A stretch of DNA of 45,362 nucleotides. It comes from Thermodesulfobacteriota bacterium (GTDB lineage Bacteria; Desulfobacterota_D; UBA1144; Nemesobacterales; UBA2774). The notes under the pieces were generated by a model that was not told where the DNA came from, ran no database searches, and saw nothing but the letters and a program-made list of their open reading frames with translations. Both the position numbers and the translations under genes were made by a program. Below are positions 33,081 through 42,900 of this stretch, one piece after another. Positions within the stretch are counted from its first letter, which is position 1. Each line of letters opens with the position of its first letter. The stretch spans positions 1 to 45,362 of the forward strand of contig BQJP01000021.1 in the NCBI GenBank assembly GCA_021604765.1, read 5' to 3'.

Positions 33081-34091
33081 ATGGACCCTGTGAGCCAGGG
33101 ATTACTCGGATCAGTACTTCCCCAAAGCGTCTCGAATAAGAAAGAAATAAGACTGGCGGCTTTAATAGGATTCTTGTCAGGATTGCTTGCAGACTTAGAT
33201 GTAGTCATTCGCTCTTCTACAGATCCCTTACTGTTTTTAGACTATCATCGGCAATTTACTCATTCTCTAATCTTTATTCCCATAGGAGGTCTAGTAGCAG
33301 CAGGATTTTGCTGGCTTTTCTTGAAAAAACGGCTTAGTTTCTGGAAGATTTATTTCTATGCAGTTTTAGGATATGGAACTCATTGTTTCCTCGATGTCTG
33401 TACAAATTACGGAACTCAGCTTTTTTGGCCATTTTCTAACGCTAGGCTGGCCTGGAATAATATTTCAATCATAGATCCCCTGTTTACTATTCCTTTACTA
33501 TTATTAGTTCTGATTGCTGTGTTTAGGAAATCGATCTTTACAGCTAGAATCGGTCTTATCTTTGCAATAAGTTATCTTCTTTTCGGTCTATATCAGAGAG
33601 AAGAGGCTAAAGAGGCTCTATTAGCTTTGGCGAGCACAAGAGAGCACACGGCTGAAATGGTTATGGTTCATCCTTCTATTGGAAACCTTTTTGTCTGGCG
33701 ATCAATTTATAAAGACGATGATCGATATTATGTTCAGGCAATTCGAGTTAGTCCGTTTTCAGAACCAAAAATTTATAGTGGTGACTCAATTAAAGTTTTT
33801 ATTCCTGAAGTGGAGTTGGATACTTTAGATCTTGACTCAGTTTTTTATAGCGACATTAGACGTTTTAGAAAGTTTGCTAGAGATTACCTTGTTGTTCATC
33901 CCGATTACCCAGGTACCATAGGAGACTTGAGAATGGGCATTTTGCCAAATTCTATCAAGCCTCTATGGGGCATCTCGATTAATCTTAATAACCAAAACGA
34001 GCACGTCTCGATGGATAATTATGAGCGGTCTGTCGACGGCAATAAAATCCAAATATTTATATCTATGCTTCTTGGTCGAAACCTACCTTAA
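33081..34091 (+). CDS. YdjM-type membrane-bound metal-dependent hydrolase family protein
   Basis: The 336-residue product belongs to the DUF457/YdjM family: MDPVSQGLLGSVLPQS at the N terminus, LLADLDVVIRSSTD with conserved Asp residues (about 35-48) and YHRQFTHSLIF with the conserved His residues. Several membrane helices (about five) follow, then a soluble C-terminal domain from about residue 195. Enzymatic activity has not been shown for most members. AAGGAT precedes the ATG. Confidence 0.85.
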   Translation: MDPVSQGLLGSVLPQSVSNKKEIRLAALIGFLSGLLADLDVVIRSSTDPLLFLDYHRQFTHSLIFIPIGGLVAAGFCWLFLKKRLSFWKIYFYAVLGYGTHCFLDVCTNYGTQLFWPFSNARLAWNNISIIDPLFTIPLLLLVLIAVFRKSIFTARIGLIFAISYLLFGLYQREEAKEALLALASTREHTAEMVMVHPSIGNLFVWRSIYKDDDRYYVQAIRVSPFSEPKIYSGDSIKVFIPEVELDTLDLDSVFYSDIRRFRKFARDYLVVHPDYPGTIGDLRMGILPNSIKPLWGISINLNNQNEHVSMDNYERSVDGNKIQIFISMLLGRNLP

Positions 34092-34175
34092 ACCTAGTCA
34101 AAGCAAATCTTGATTAAAAATTTCATAAGTATTAATATTGTTCTTAATAGTTAGAGGAACAAAGGAGGGAAATCC

Positions 34176-34973
34176 ATGCTAAATGGAGTGATGCTGGTTT
34201 GGTTTATTCTGACTGCCATGTCTGTTGCTTTTGTTGCTGTGGATATTCGCAGCACTCCTGAATCTAAAGTTTTAAAGTGGGGTTTTATACTTCTGACTTT
34301 GTATACGGGACCTTTTGGTGCATTCCTATATGTTTTAGGTTGCCGAGAGCCTCTTACAGGATTGCATGAGCGTTTTGTAGCTGTAAGATGGCGTCAGGTT
34401 CTTGGCTCTACAATGCACTGCGTGGCTGGCGACGGTGTAGGGATATTGGTTGGGGCAGTATTAGGTAGCGTACTATCTCTCGCCATGCTTGCCGATATTG
34501 CACTTGAATATGTTTTGGGATTTGGTTTCGGCTGGACTATTTTTCAAGCTTTATTTATGAAGGATACCGCGGGTGGCTCGTATTCAAAAGCGCTCAAAAA
34601 TACGTTTATTCCTGAGCTTCTTTCAATGAACTGTCTTATGTCGGCAATGGTTCCTCTATCAGCGATAGCTAAAGCGAATGTTCCTGGGAGTGAGAGTCCT
34701 TTGAGCGTGGCATTCTGGTTTATAATGTCAATGGCTCTTTTGGCTGGGTTTATAGCGGCCTATCCTATGAACTGGTGGCTTGTGTCTAATCACTTAAAGC
34801 ATGGCATGATGACTGTGAGACCTAAGGGCGAGCGAGTTGAACAGGATCAGGGACAAGCAGCTCAAAGTGCTATGAACATGGAGAAACCAAGCCATTATGA
34901 GATTGGAAAAATGACGATATTGAGCTTCCTAATCCTGGCGGTTGGAATAGGTATTGCATTCATCTTTACATAA
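34176..34973 (+). CDS. DUF4396-type integral membrane protein
   Basis: The 265-residue protein has about six to seven membrane helices. TMHCVAGDGVGILVGAVLG (about 86-104) with the His-Cys pair, and PMNWWLVSNHLKHGM near the end, resemble DUF4396 proteins, often found next to metal or copper genes. A strong AAAGGAGGG ribosome site precedes the ATG. No function is claimed; the family label is moderately sure. Confidence 0.75.
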   Translation: MLNGVMLVWFILTAMSVAFVAVDIRSTPESKVLKWGFILLTLYTGPFGAFLYVLGCREPLTGLHERFVAVRWRQVLGSTMHCVAGDGVGILVGAVLGSVLSLAMLADIALEYVLGFGFGWTIFQALFMKDTAGGSYSKALKNTFIPELLSMNCLMSAMVPLSAIAKANVPGSESPLSVAFWFIMSMALLAGFIAAYPMNWWLVSNHLKHGMMTVRPKGERVEQDQGQAAQSAMNMEKPSHYEIGKMTILSFLILAVGIGIAFIFT

Positions 34974-35022
34974 GAAATAGGTGTTAAGGAATATAATTGA
35001 ATCTCTTTACAAAGGTAAAACG

Positions 35023-35040
35023 TATATCTAACTAAAGATA
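35023..35040 (+). promoter_or_regulatory. Palindromic operator, copy 1 (upstream of the flavodoxin-like gene)
   Basis: TATATCTAACTAAAGATA contains TATCT (35025-35029) and AGATA (35036-35040) around six bases. A near-identical 18-base element is found upstream of the OprB gene at 35914-35931. The site is 45-62 bases before the ATG. Confidence 0.5.
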
Positions 35041-35084
35041 CAAAAAGAGATTATTTATGTAATTCAAAATACAGGAGGATTATT

Positions 35085-35831
35085 ATGGAATTAAATGAAA
35101 AGCAGTTAGCGATGTGCGAGAATAGCAAATGGGATTTTTCTGATCTCAAAGCATTAATATTGAACTGTACTCTAAAGAAATCTCCAGAGTTGTCACACAC
35201 CGAAGGGCTTATTAACATTTCTAAAGCTATTATGGAAAAAAACGGAATCACTGTCGATCTCCTTCGCCCGATTGATTATGACATAGCTACAGGTGTTTAT
35301 CCTGATATGACTGAGCATGGCTGGGAAAAGGACGACTGGCCTGAGATTTATAAAAAAGTAGAAGCTGCAAACATTCTAATTATCGGTTCGTCTATATGGC
35401 TCGGAGAAAAAACATCAGTTGCTACACAAGTGGTTGAAAGGCTCTATGCTAACTCCCATTTGCTTAACAAACATGGTCAGTATGCTGACTACGGTAAGGT
35501 CGGAGGCTGTCTCATTACAGGGAACGAAGATGGTGCCAAGCACTGCTCGATGAACATCTTGTATTCACTGCAGCACCTAGGTTATACAATCCCACCCCAA
35601 GCTGATGCTGCATGGCTTGGTGAGGCGGGTCCCGGGCCTTCTTATCTTGATCCAGGCTCCGGTGGCCCAGAGAATGATTTTACAAACCGGAATACCACTT
35701 TCATGACCTGGAACTTAATGCATATAGCCAGGCTGCTCAAAGATGCTGGTGGAATTCCAGCTCATGGTAACCAGCGCTCAGAATGGGACGCTGGATGCCG
35801 TTTTGATTACGAGAATCCAGAGCATAGGTAA
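35085..35831 (+). CDS. Flavodoxin-fold NAD(P)H-dependent reductase
   Basis: The 248-residue product is a flavodoxin-like FMN reductase: KALILNCTLKKSPELSHTEGLI (about 21-42) has the phosphate-binding loop position, and ILIIGSSIWLGEKTS (about 97-111) and GGCLITGNEDGAKHCSMN are the FMN-contact loops. A C-terminal GPGPSYLDPGSGGPEND loop follows. Family members reduce quinones or azo dyes or support flavin supply; the substrate is unknown. GGAGG precedes the ATG. It is followed by a strong terminator. Confidence 0.85.
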   Translation: MELNEKQLAMCENSKWDFSDLKALILNCTLKKSPELSHTEGLINISKAIMEKNGITVDLLRPIDYDIATGVYPDMTEHGWEKDDWPEIYKKVEAANILIIGSSIWLGEKTSVATQVVERLYANSHLLNKHGQYADYGKVGGCLITGNEDGAKHCSMNILYSLQHLGYTIPPQADAAWLGEAGPGPSYLDPGSGGPENDFTNRNTTFMTWNLMHIARLLKDAGGIPAHGNQRSEWDAGCRFDYENPEHR

Positions 35832-35874
35832 CTAGATCTATTTCAATAAGCAATTGCAATGTGAATATTTACTG

Positions 35875-35914
35875 CCGGATTAATACTAGTTTATAGTATT
35901 AATCCGGTTTTTTT
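35875..35914 (+). terminator. Strong rho-independent terminator
   Basis: A perfect 14-bp stem, CCGGATTAATACTA (35875-35888) with TAGTATTAATCCGG (35894-35907), a GTTTA loop, and seven T residues. It ends the flavodoxin-like transcript and separates it from the OprB gene. Confidence 0.95.
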
Positions 35915-35931
35915 ATATCTGACTAAAGATA
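35914..35931 (+). promoter_or_regulatory. Palindromic operator, copy 2 (upstream of the OprB gene)
   Basis: TATATCTGACTAAAGATA, with TATCT (35916-35920) and AGATA (35927-35931). It differs from copy 1 (35023-35040) at one base in 18. It follows the T-tract of the terminator and is 48-65 bases before the OprB ATG. Confidence 0.5.
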
Positions 35932-35978
35932 AAGTATTTGCAGCTGGTTAAACCAAATAGTAAACTTCTGCAATTCCA

Positions 35979-37247
35979 ATGGTAATAAATAGCCTTAAAT
36001 TATTAATACTATTATCTGCTTGTATATTCGCTGTTAATATTCAATCTTCAGCCCAAACCCCCTTGTCCTATAATAGAGATTTGAATTCTTATGAGCAGTA
36101 TGATTCTAAAAATTATTTGACTGGTGATTGGGGAGGATCCAGAGCTAAATTAAATGAAATGGGTATTACACCATTTGCTAGATACTATTTTTCTGTACTT
36201 GGCAATCCCGCTGGTGGCGAAAGAAAAGGAGTTCAGTACGCGGGTCTTTTAAATGCATATTTGAGATTTGATTTGGAGAAACTTCTTAGTATTAAAAGCA
36301 CAAAACTTATAGTCTCAGGTTCCTGGGCATCGGGTAAAAGTTTGAGTAATGAGGATATAGGAAATTTCTTTACTGCTTCACAAGTATTTAGCGGGCAGAG
36401 GGTAAGTCTATATCAATTATTTTTGGTCAGCGACTTTTTTGATAACAAGCTCAACATTGCAGTCGGGCGTAAAGCTGTGGGTGATGAGTTTGCAACTTCA
36501 CCGATATTTTATAATTATGTAAATACTTCAATTGACGGAAATCCCATAAGTATTCCAATAAATGACGAAGGTTTCTTAATCATTCCTTCTGCTGGCTGGG
36601 CTGCAAGAGCACGGCTAAAACCGCTCAAGAGTCTTGAAATTTTAGCAGGAGTTTATAATTCTAATCCTAATGTCGGAAGAGATAGTGCTCATGGAGTGGA
36701 TTTCTCATTTCGTAAGGGGGTTATTTTGATTGGCGAAGTAGTATACCTACGTAATCAAGATTCAAGTTCAGAGTGGTTACAGGGGACATTTAAATTCGGC
36801 GGGTTTTATGACACTCGAAAATTTAAAAAGCTGGAAAACGACCCTGACAAAGAAAAAGGAAATTACGGGTTTTATTGGTTGGCTGAACATATGGTTTATC
36901 GCGAAACAGAGAAAGATAATCAAGGTCTTACTCCGTGGGCAACTTTCACAGTATTTCCTGAGGAAAGTATTAACACTTTCCCATTTTTTCTCTCCGGCGG
37001 TCTAGTTTATAAAGGGTTAATACCACAAAGAAACTTTGATAAGACAGTATTTGGTTTTGCATACGGCGCACTCAGTGAAGATTTAAAAGATAGGGACTAT
37101 GAACTGATGATGGAACTAACTTACATTATTCAGGCAACTCCCTGGTTAAAGGTCCAACCAGATCTTCAGTGGATAGTTCACCCAGGTGGAAGAGACGAAA
37201 TTCCAAACGCGGTCATTATGGGAATGCAGTTAGAGGTTGATCTTTGA
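35979..37247 (+). CDS. OprB-family carbohydrate-selective porin
   Basis: The 422-residue product has a signal peptide (NSLKLLILLSACIFAVNIQSSAQ) and the OprB N-terminal hallmark YLTGDWGGSRAKLNEMGI (about 46-63), then 16-strand barrel features including GLLNAYLRFDLEK and ending GMQLEVDL. OprB porins carry glucose and other sugars across the outer membrane, but substrates vary. Downstream is a convergent dienelactone hydrolase separated by a bidirectional hairpin. Confidence 0.9.
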   Translation: MVINSLKLLILLSACIFAVNIQSSAQTPLSYNRDLNSYEQYDSKNYLTGDWGGSRAKLNEMGITPFARYYFSVLGNPAGGERKGVQYAGLLNAYLRFDLEKLLSIKSTKLIVSGSWASGKSLSNEDIGNFFTASQVFSGQRVSLYQLFLVSDFFDNKLNIAVGRKAVGDEFATSPIFYNYVNTSIDGNPISIPINDEGFLIIPSAGWAARARLKPLKSLEILAGVYNSNPNVGRDSAHGVDFSFRKGVILIGEVVYLRNQDSSSEWLQGTFKFGGFYDTRKFKKLENDPDKEKGNYGFYWLAEHMVYRETEKDNQGLTPWATFTVFPEESINTFPFFLSGGLVYKGLIPQRNFDKTVFGFAYGALSEDLKDRDYELMMELTYIIQATPWLKVQPDLQWIVHPGGRDEIPNAVIMGMQLEVDL

Positions 37248-37266
37248 GTATGGATTCTATCGTAAT

Positions 37267-37294
37267 AATGGAGGAAGCTTGAGCTTCCCCCATT
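37267..37294. terminator. Bidirectional hairpin between convergent genes
   Basis: AATGGAGGAAGCT (37267-37279) pairs with AGCTTCCCCCATT (37282-37294) with one mismatch. T-rich bases follow on the plus strand, and an A-rich 5' side would serve the minus strand. It sits between the OprB and dienelactone-hydrolase stops. Confidence 0.7.
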
Positions 37295-37312
37295 AGTTAA
37301 TCTTTTTATGTC

Positions 37313-38113
37313 TTAATTATTTTCAGGTTGGAAAATTCTTTTTAAGAAAGCTTGAGTTTGTTCCCAAGATTTCTCGTCTGCGTCTTTGTCATATACGAGC
37401 GGAAGTTCAAATTTCTTTCCATACTTGTCTGCATCTGGGTTTGTGAAACTGTGCTGAACTCCTGGATAAACTACCAATTCGTAGTTAGCGTCAGTGTCCT
37501 GCATGATCTTTCTGAATTTGTCGAATTGATCTTTTGGTACAAATGGATCATCGCCGCCATGGAATACAACTATGTCAGCTGTAGGCTTAGCGTTCTCAGG
37601 GGCTTCTTGTGGAAGAATCCCATGGAAGCTAGCAACACCATCTAAATCAACTCCTCTAAGGGCCATATTTAAAACTACTGCTCCACCAAAACAATATCCG
37701 ATTGCCGCTATATACTCAGAATTTACAGTCTTTTGTTCCTCAAGAAATTTCATAGCTGCTGTAAACCTGGCCTCTGCAACATCTAAGTTGCCCAGAACTG
37801 ATCCTGCCAACTCTCCAGCTTTTTCCGGATGGTCAGCATTCTGAGCGTCCCCATACATATCTACTGCAAGAGCTGTATAGCCGAGTGCAGCCAGTTTGTC
37901 TGCTCTTGCTCTTGCATAGTCGTTGTGTCCCCACCACTCGTGAACTACTAATATTCCCGGTCTTTCACCTTTAACACTATCGTCATAGGCTAAGTACCCT
38001 TTTAAAGTTGTACCGTCTGCGGTGTACTCAACATCTTTTCCTACAACTTTAGCGGATACTGATATAGAAAGGAAAGCAAATACTAATACTAAAAATATGC
38101 TTAAAAATCTCAT
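37313..38113 (-). CDS. Secreted dienelactone hydrolase-family protein
   Basis: The 266-residue alpha/beta hydrolase starts with a signal peptide (FLSIFLVLVFAFLSISVSA, cleavage near residue 21). The nucleophile elbow is GYCFGG with Cys141; Asp188/189 (GGDDPF) and His221 (QHSFTNP) complete the triad. Dienelactone hydrolases open cyclic esters, but most exported family members have unknown substrates. A GGAGG site precedes the ATG. It diverges from the MFS gene. Confidence 0.9.
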   Translation of the reverse strand: MRFLSIFLVLVFAFLSISVSAKVVGKDVEYTADGTTLKGYLAYDDSVKGERPGILVVHEWWGHNDYARARADKLAALGYTALAVDMYGDAQNADHPEKAGELAGSVLGNLDVAEARFTAAMKFLEEQKTVNSEYIAAIGYCFGGAVVLNMALRGVDLDGVASFHGILPQEAPENAKPTADIVVFHGGDDPFVPKDQFDKFRKIMQDTDANYELVVYPGVQHSFTNPDADKYGKKFELPLVYDKDADEKSWEQTQAFLKRIFQPENN

Positions 38114-38161
38114 ACTAATTTCCTCCGTGTGTGTTATCTTTGATTATTCAGTGATATCTGG

Positions 38162-38188
38162 TTGACAAAGTAAAGTCAAGAATATCAT
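38162..38188 (+). promoter_or_regulatory. Promoter of the MFS transporter gene
   Basis: TTGACA (38162-38167), 15 bases and TATCAT (38183-38188). The spacing is two bases short of ideal. A weak inverted repeat TAACC-N6-GGTTA lies just downstream at 38193-38208. Confidence 0.35.
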
Positions 38189-38236
38189 AGACTAACCCTA
38201 ATAGGTTAAGATAGCATAAATAGAGAGAAAGATTCA

Positions 38237-39766
38237 ATGACTCGTAAACAGATACTTACTTTTTTTGCAATGGGCTTGGGAATTTTAGCCGTTGCAATGG
38301 ATATCACAGCTATTAATGTTGCTATACCTGCTATTGAGAAATCATTTAAAACCGATGTTGAAACCATACAATGGCTAGTTAATGGTTACATACTATCATT
38401 TGGTGTCTTGATGGTAACTTTCGGCCGACTGGCAGATATATTTGGCCGCAAGAAGATATTTTTCATGGGATTATTTGTCTTTGGTCTTTCTTCACTAGCT
38501 GGCGCTTTATCAACTAGTGCATGGATGATAATTGCTGCTAGGGTTATTCAAGGGGTAGGGGGAGCAATGTTGTGGCCAAGTATTATTGGAATTCTTTATT
38601 CTGCAGTATCTGAAAACCAAAAGAGTCTTGCCGGTGGATTACTTTTAGCTATTGCCGGGGTAGGAAATGCAGCGGGTCCACTGGTTGGTGGAGCTCTGAC
38701 TGAGTTTGCATCGTGGCGCTGGGTGCTATTTGTTAATGTCCCTGTATGCGTTATTGCAGGGATTATTACTTATCTAGAGGTCGGAAAGCAAGAAGTTCAG
38801 GAAGGAAAGAGTGATGTGGATTATTTTGGAATTGTTTCGATCTCGGTATCTTTAGTAGCTCTTCTATATGCTTTAAATGTATCTCCTTCTTGGGGCTGGA
38901 CTTCGTATAAGACAATCTCTCTCTTAGTTATCTTTGCACTGTTCATGGCTTTATTTTTAATTGTAGAAAAGAGAAAAGATGATGGACTGATACCCAGTGA
39001 TGTGATGGGAAATTTTCAATTCATGATAGCAGGATTTGTTATGTTTACCTATATACCTGGATTTTTTGCGATTTTACTATACGTCACCCAGTACTTAGAA
39101 AAGTTCCTTAATTATACACCGTTAGAGGCAGGTGCGGTTCTTGTTCCAATGCTCGTGTTCTTTTCCGGAACATCGGCGATGTCTGCTAAAATTTACAACG
39201 AAATTGGAGCAAGATTAGCAATATTCATTGGAATAGTCTTGAGTGTTTTAGGGATACTTGGTGTAGTTTTGTTTGGGCTTAACTCTAGTTTCTATGGATT
39301 AATCCCCGCTTTTATACTATGTGGTGTTGGTTTAGGTTTTGCAGTGCCTTCGATTACAACAGCTGGGATTAGTGCTGTGAGTGAATCAAGAGGTAGTTTG
39401 GCTGGTGGTATTATCTATATGTTCCAATTGGTCGGCGGAGCATTTGGTCTTGCTATGGCAACAACAATATTTACAGACCTTGCTCAAAATGATCTAATAA
39501 AAAGATTAAGTGATTCAAGCCTGAATATATCAAAATCTGAGCTGTCAGAAATTACTAATTTTGTTGTAGGCAGCGGAAGTAGTCAGGAAATATTAGATAG
39601 TCTGGGTCAGCAGAAGTTTGATACTGTTTTTGCCCATGTAGAACATGCCTATATAACCGGTGTTAGCGGTGGGCTGATTTTCACAGCTATACTGTCTAGT
39701 ATAGGAGCAGTATTAGCTATACTATTTATTAAGAGTAAAGTAGATAACAGCCCGGTTAGTGGTTAA
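38237..39766 (+). CDS. DHA2-family MFS drug:H+ antiporter
   Basis: The 509-residue protein has 14 predicted membrane helices. MFS motif A appears as GRLADIFGRKKIF (about 62-75), the DITAINVAIPAI start of helix 1 is typical of DHA2 (EmrB/QacA), and the motif C region GVGNAAGPLVGG is present (about 145-156). The family exports lipophilic drugs and cations; specificity is unknown. No membrane-fusion partner gene (EmrA) is adjacent. Confidence 0.93.
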   Translation: MTRKQILTFFAMGLGILAVAMDITAINVAIPAIEKSFKTDVETIQWLVNGYILSFGVLMVTFGRLADIFGRKKIFFMGLFVFGLSSLAGALSTSAWMIIAARVIQGVGGAMLWPSIIGILYSAVSENQKSLAGGLLLAIAGVGNAAGPLVGGALTEFASWRWVLFVNVPVCVIAGIITYLEVGKQEVQEGKSDVDYFGIVSISVSLVALLYALNVSPSWGWTSYKTISLLVIFALFMALFLIVEKRKDDGLIPSDVMGNFQFMIAGFVMFTYIPGFFAILLYVTQYLEKFLNYTPLEAGAVLVPMLVFFSGTSAMSAKIYNEIGARLAIFIGIVLSVLGILGVVLFGLNSSFYGLIPAFILCGVGLGFAVPSITTAGISAVSESRGSLAGGIIYMFQLVGGAFGLAMATTIFTDLAQNDLIKRLSDSSLNISKSELSEITNFVVGSGSSQEILDSLGQQKFDTVFAHVEHAYITGVSGGLIFTAILSSIGAVLAILFIKSKVDNSPVSG

Positions 39767-39858
39767 ATAGGGTTTTTTTCTGTTAAAATTTACTCTTTAA
39801 CAAAGTGAAAGTAATTTCTTAAGTGTTGTGTTGATCTAACTGTTAATACATATAAATT

Positions 39859-39889
39859 GATTGTACAATCGTTATCTGTAAGTTAATAT
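39859..39889 (+). promoter_or_regulatory. Promoter with perfect 12-bp palindrome upstream of the AsmA gene
   Basis: GATTGTACAATC (39859-39870) is a perfect palindrome. It contains the minus-35-like TTGTAC (39861-39866), 17 bases before TAATAT (39884-39889). A repressor on the palindrome would cover the minus-35. The promoter assignment is moderate and the operator is inference. Confidence 0.35.
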
Positions 39890-39952
39890 TATAACAAGTA
39901 AAATAAATCTAATAAAAGATGGAATTTGTTACAAACCTACTAGGCGGCACAA

Positions 39953-42900
39953 GTGAAGAGAGTTAAAAAAGTTTCAATATGGCTTTCAGTAACTGTACTA
40001 ATAATCGTAATTTTAATTGGTACAGCTTTTTATATTGCTTCTCATTTGATACAGAAAGATTCTATTCAACAAAAGATAGATACTATTATTTCAAAAAAAA
40101 TTGGTGGGGATGTTCACTATGAGAGCATGAACCTTTATTTCTTTCATTGGCCCCATATTGTTATCAGGAAGGGGGAATTTAATGTCCCTGAGAAGGTCAA
40201 GGGAAGCTTTGAATCACTAATGGTTTTTCCTAAGATACTTCCTCTTTTATATGGCGATGTAGAGATATCAACACTTAGGTTTTACAGTCCCGATATAACT
40301 GTTTATCTAAGTGACATGACGGAGGAGACTGAATCGGAAGATAAAGAGTCCTTCTCTTTTGATGAAATTAAGCAGAAGGTTGTTCAAGCATTGGATCATC
40401 TAAATTCTCATGAAAAAGGTCTCGATGCTCGAGCATACAGAGCTAAATTGCAAATAATGAATGAAGATGGAGAATTTCTTAATTTCAATAATCTGAATGC
40501 TGTAATATCTTTTCCGGATAATGTTTTGAGTTATCAAATAAATGCTAACTCTAATATAAGCCGAATAATATCTCTTAAAGGCTCAATCAATACAAAATCT
40601 TATGATGCCGATGGTGTAATAAGCTTCACTGGTTTTAAACCACATATGCTTGAAAAATATGTCCTTCCCAAAAATGACTTAGAATTGGAATCCAAGTTAG
40701 ACTTGAATCTGAATTATAGTTCTCAGCAGCTTGAAATCTTTAAAGGCAATTTAGTGGTTGCTAATTCGGAAATAACACTTTCCAAAGGTGATGAAAAATT
40801 TAAGATCAGTGGAAAGAAAATTGATACAGATCTTTATCTAGATGAAAACAAATCTGTTTTTACCATTAATAGCGCTGAGTTCATCCATCCGGATGTAAAA
40901 GCGAGTGGCGAGCATCATATTGATAGGTCAAGCAATAGGGTTAATTTAAACCTAATCGGGACTGATGTTAATGTTGAATCTTCACGAGACGCTGTTCTTT
41001 TTATAGCTGGCGGAGATAGAATTGTAGATTTAATTTTTGATATAGTAAGAGGCGGGACTGTTCCTGAGGTTACTCTTCAAGCAAGTGGAGAAAACTTTAA
41101 AGACCTATGGAAACGTGACAACTTTGAAATAAAAGCCAATATGGTTAATGGAAATATTTTCGTACCTATTGGGAACTTTGATTTAACTGATGTGTCCGGT
41201 GATGCTGTAATTGGTAACGGTAAGCTTGAAGGTACAAATCTAAAGGCTAAATCAGGGAATTCAACTGGATACGATGGGACATTTATCATTGGTATTGAGG
41301 GACCAATTGGTCCGTTGCATCTTGATATAGATGTAGACGCGGACGCAGCGGAGATTCCTGGCATAATTAAAAAGTTTATTGATGACAAGGGTTTTCTATA
41401 TGAGTTGAGCCTAATTGAAAACCTTCAAGGTACAGCTAGTGGTAAATTAAAGATAGGGGATACCAAAAAATCACCAGATACTATTGTTGATGTTACTTCT
41501 CTAGATATAACTGGAGATTATAAAAGAGTTCCTGAACCTGTAAATATAAAAGGCAACAAATTTACATTTACAAAAATTGATAAGTCAATTGACTTTGAAG
41601 GCCTAAATGTCGCCATAGGCAATTTTGTTGCTCCCCAGACTACAGGCTATTACCACTGGAAAGATGATAAATTCATCAAAATTGGAACTAAGCAGGCAAA
41701 TATTGATTTGAGCATAATGTTTCCTTGGCTCAACTCTTTTGAAATAATAAGGCCTCATTTAAGACATATTGATTCCATGGCTGGTTCAGCATTTTTCTCT
41801 ACTGTTGATTTTACTGGTCCGGTATCCCAATCAGATCAGTGGGAAATAAATGCTCAGGGAAATGTTGATAAAATTGATGTCAATCTAGATGGGTTTGGGA
41901 GTGTAATGACAGTAACAAAAGCTGAAATTGAATCTTCCTCTCAAAACATGACTTTATCTAATGCGAGTGTTCAAATCAAAGACAGTCTAATGAGTGTCGG
42001 GGCAGTCTTAAAAGATTATTTTAGAGACAACTTGAAATTAACTATGGATTTTTATGGCGATATGCTTGCAGATGAAGCAAAGCTTTTCTCTGATTATTTT
42101 AGTGTTCCTGAGCAGCTGGACATACTTAGCCCCGTCTCAATTTCTGATTCCAGTTTAGTAGTGCAAAAAATTCCTAGCTCTAATTCTTCTACACCTAATG
42201 ACACAAGTAATTCTAAAACTGGCAATGTAAGTAAAGAGATTGATTTAAATATGAATATTGTTGCTGAATCACTTGAATGGAAGGTTTTAGAAGTCGATAC
42301 ACGATTAGAAACTGGTGGTGAATCTGAATTACCCGAGACCGATGATTCCACTAAGGCTAGGACTTCACTTAATGGTAAGGTTGCAGTGAAATCCGATAAT
42401 TTTACATATAAAGGTTTCGATTGGGATACTGTGGATGCAGAGGTTTCCTTACTTGGCAACAAAATTGATGTGAATGTAAATGAAGCAAATCTCTGCGGTA
42501 TCAAGACACCTGGTTTACTTGAGATAACTTCCCCAACATTAAAACTTGAGTTTGAGCCTTTTTCTGAGGAAGAGAGTTTGGCCAATGCCATTCAATGCTT
42601 ATTTGATAAAGCCGGAATAATCACTGGAGACTTTAATTTAGGTGGCACAGTTAATTCTGATGGAGAGATTGTAGATGTTATGAAGTCTCTTGAGGGAGAA
42701 TTAGAGCTTACATCAAATGGGGGAAGAGTTAGTAAATATGGTGGACTTGCAAGATTTTTCTCAGCGCTTAATTTCGGCGAAATTTTTAGGGGTAATAGTA
42801 TTGATTATGAAGATGAAGGTTTTCCATATGATTATATTATGGCTAACGCTGATATAAACGAGGGCCAGTTGATTATTAAAGAAGCCGCGATGGATGGTCC

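Noticed and set aside
42094-42591. A 165-residue minus-strand frame inside the AsmA gene
   Set aside because: Ser/Leu-rich antisense shadow of a strongly supported gene, with no start context.
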